Below, piece by piece: positions 63,402 to 64,000 of a stretch of DNA of 64,000 nucleotides. The stretch comes from JAIRVZ01 sp031553415 (GTDB taxonomy: Bacteria > Bacteroidota > Bacteroidia > Bacteroidales > Azobacteroidaceae): the NCBI GenBank assembly GCA_031553415.1, contig JAVBLO010000063.1, positions 11,919-75,918 on the forward strand, in the 5' to 3' direction. The notes beneath the pieces were generated by a model. It did not search any database. It worked only from the letters and a program-made list of their open reading frames with translations, and was not told where the DNA came from. Position 1 is the first letter of the stretch, and the number at the start of each line of letters is the position of its first letter. A program made the position numbers and the translations under genes.

Positions 63402-63955
63402 TACAACCGTATTTTTTCAGGATAACCGGTTGTGAAATCGTATTTCTTAACAGCATCAATAGTTTTGAGTTGCATGATAGCACCTTTGTGTTTAGCTGTG
63501 TTGTCAAAGCAGGCAATGGCATACATTTCCAATGCTTGTAACATAATTTCTACCTGAGTAACAGGAAGTTCAACAGATAATATTCCAATCCATAATATAG
63601 TGGTTGTTTTTCCTGCCGATTTTTCAGTTTCAATTCGGTTTTTAAGAGATATCCGGGTAGCAGCATCTAACCAAATCGGCATATTATTCAGGTAGAATAA
63701 ATTGACCGAATCTGATTTGTCGTATGTTTCCAACGCTTCAATTTTCTTTCCTTTAGCAGCATCAACATTGAACAAGGCATCAAACAGCACTTGTGCTTCG
63801 TTGTCGGATTTTACTTCAATACCTTCTAAATGGTTATAAGCACTTGTATCAATGACAGCCTTAACAGCTGCCAGACCTCTCTCTGCTTTACGTTCAACAA
63901 AATCATCAGCAGAAGTTTTATTTTCAAATAGATAATCAACATTTTCACATTTCAC
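63401..63955 (-). CDS. Phage-like protein, possible DUF4376 family
   Basis: This 184-residue protein ends with VEIMLQALEMYAIACFDNTA and AVKKYDFTTGYPEKIRL, a pattern I associate with DUF4376-type phage tail or assembly proteins (a Tyr-Ala-Cys-rich helix and a YDFTTGYPEK end). The N-terminal part is not recognised. Its start is 45 bases from the window edge, so upstream genes are unseen. With the integrase it suggests a prophage. Confidence 0.5.
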   Translation of the reverse strand: MKCENVDYLFENKTSADDFVERKAERGLAAVKAVIDTSAYNHLEGIEVKSDNEAQVLFDALFNVDAAKGKKIEALETYDKSDSVNLFYLNNMPIWLDAATRISLKNRIETEKSAGKTTTILWIGILSVELPVTQVEIMLQALEMYAIACFDNTAKHKGAIMQLKTIDAVKKYDFTTGYPEKIRL

Positions 63956-64000
63956 TGAAAATTTGATTAAGGAGATAAACAGAGTGTCCCCTTTGTGTAT

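Overview
The window looks like chromosomal DNA of a Bacteroidales bacterium, probably from a lineage outside the classic gut Bacteroides because it carries type IX secretion (T9SS) genes. The supporting signs are gldL-gldM-gldN, a SusC/SusD pair, a hybrid two-component regulator, T9SS C-terminal sorting domains, Bacteroidetes-type -7 boxes (TAnnTTTG), and moderately AT-rich DNA.

Layout. (1) 1-3919: the 3' end of gldL, then gldM and gldN (T9SS motor and periplasmic core), followed by two half-size chromate-type transporters, the first translationally coupled to gldN. (2) 3956-14913: housekeeping and envelope genes: a DUF5686 outer-membrane protein, a DUF721 protein, recF, a TPR protein, DUF2851, an Ig-like lipoprotein, DUF3108, meaB and a DUF1573-LysM protein. 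(3) 15127-48498: about 33 kb, all on the minus strand with short gaps, which reads as one polysaccharide utilisation locus (PUL). It starts with SusC and SusD and continues with an FGE-like lipoprotein, four GH28-type beta-helix enzymes, two GH2 enzymes, an STN-domain/esterase fusion, three alpha-barrel-like proteins, two large Ig-like proteins and an uncharacterised secreted protein. Five of these proteins end in T9SS sorting domains, and no SusE/F-like lipoprotein is seen. The GH28 set points to a pectic substrate (galacturonan or rhamnogalacturonan), though no polysaccharide lyase was recognised. (4) 48901-55253: a divergent hybrid two-component sensor/AraC regulator overlapping a GH3 beta-glycosidase gene by 4 bp. 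(5) 55350-61355: a nucleotidyltransferase/GHMP-kinase-like fusion and an arginine cluster read argR, GNAT, argG, argC, argD, interrupted by a decayed GxxExxY gene inside a long inverted repeat. (6) 61498-64000: tRNA-Gly(CCC), tRNA-Gln(CTG), then a tyrosine recombinase next to the tRNA and two phage-like genes. This looks like the left edge of an integrated element that runs out of the window.

Working model. The divergent regulator senses a breakdown product in the periplasm and switches on the PUL from a promoter upstream of SusC. T9SS, whose core genes open the window, would export the sorting-domain proteins to the surface, where they and the GH28 enzymes attack pectin. SusCD imports the oligosaccharides, and the GH2, GH3 and esterase enzymes finish the digestion. 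Short intergenic repeat families occur throughout and in several places supply the last codons, stop codon or signal peptide of a gene.
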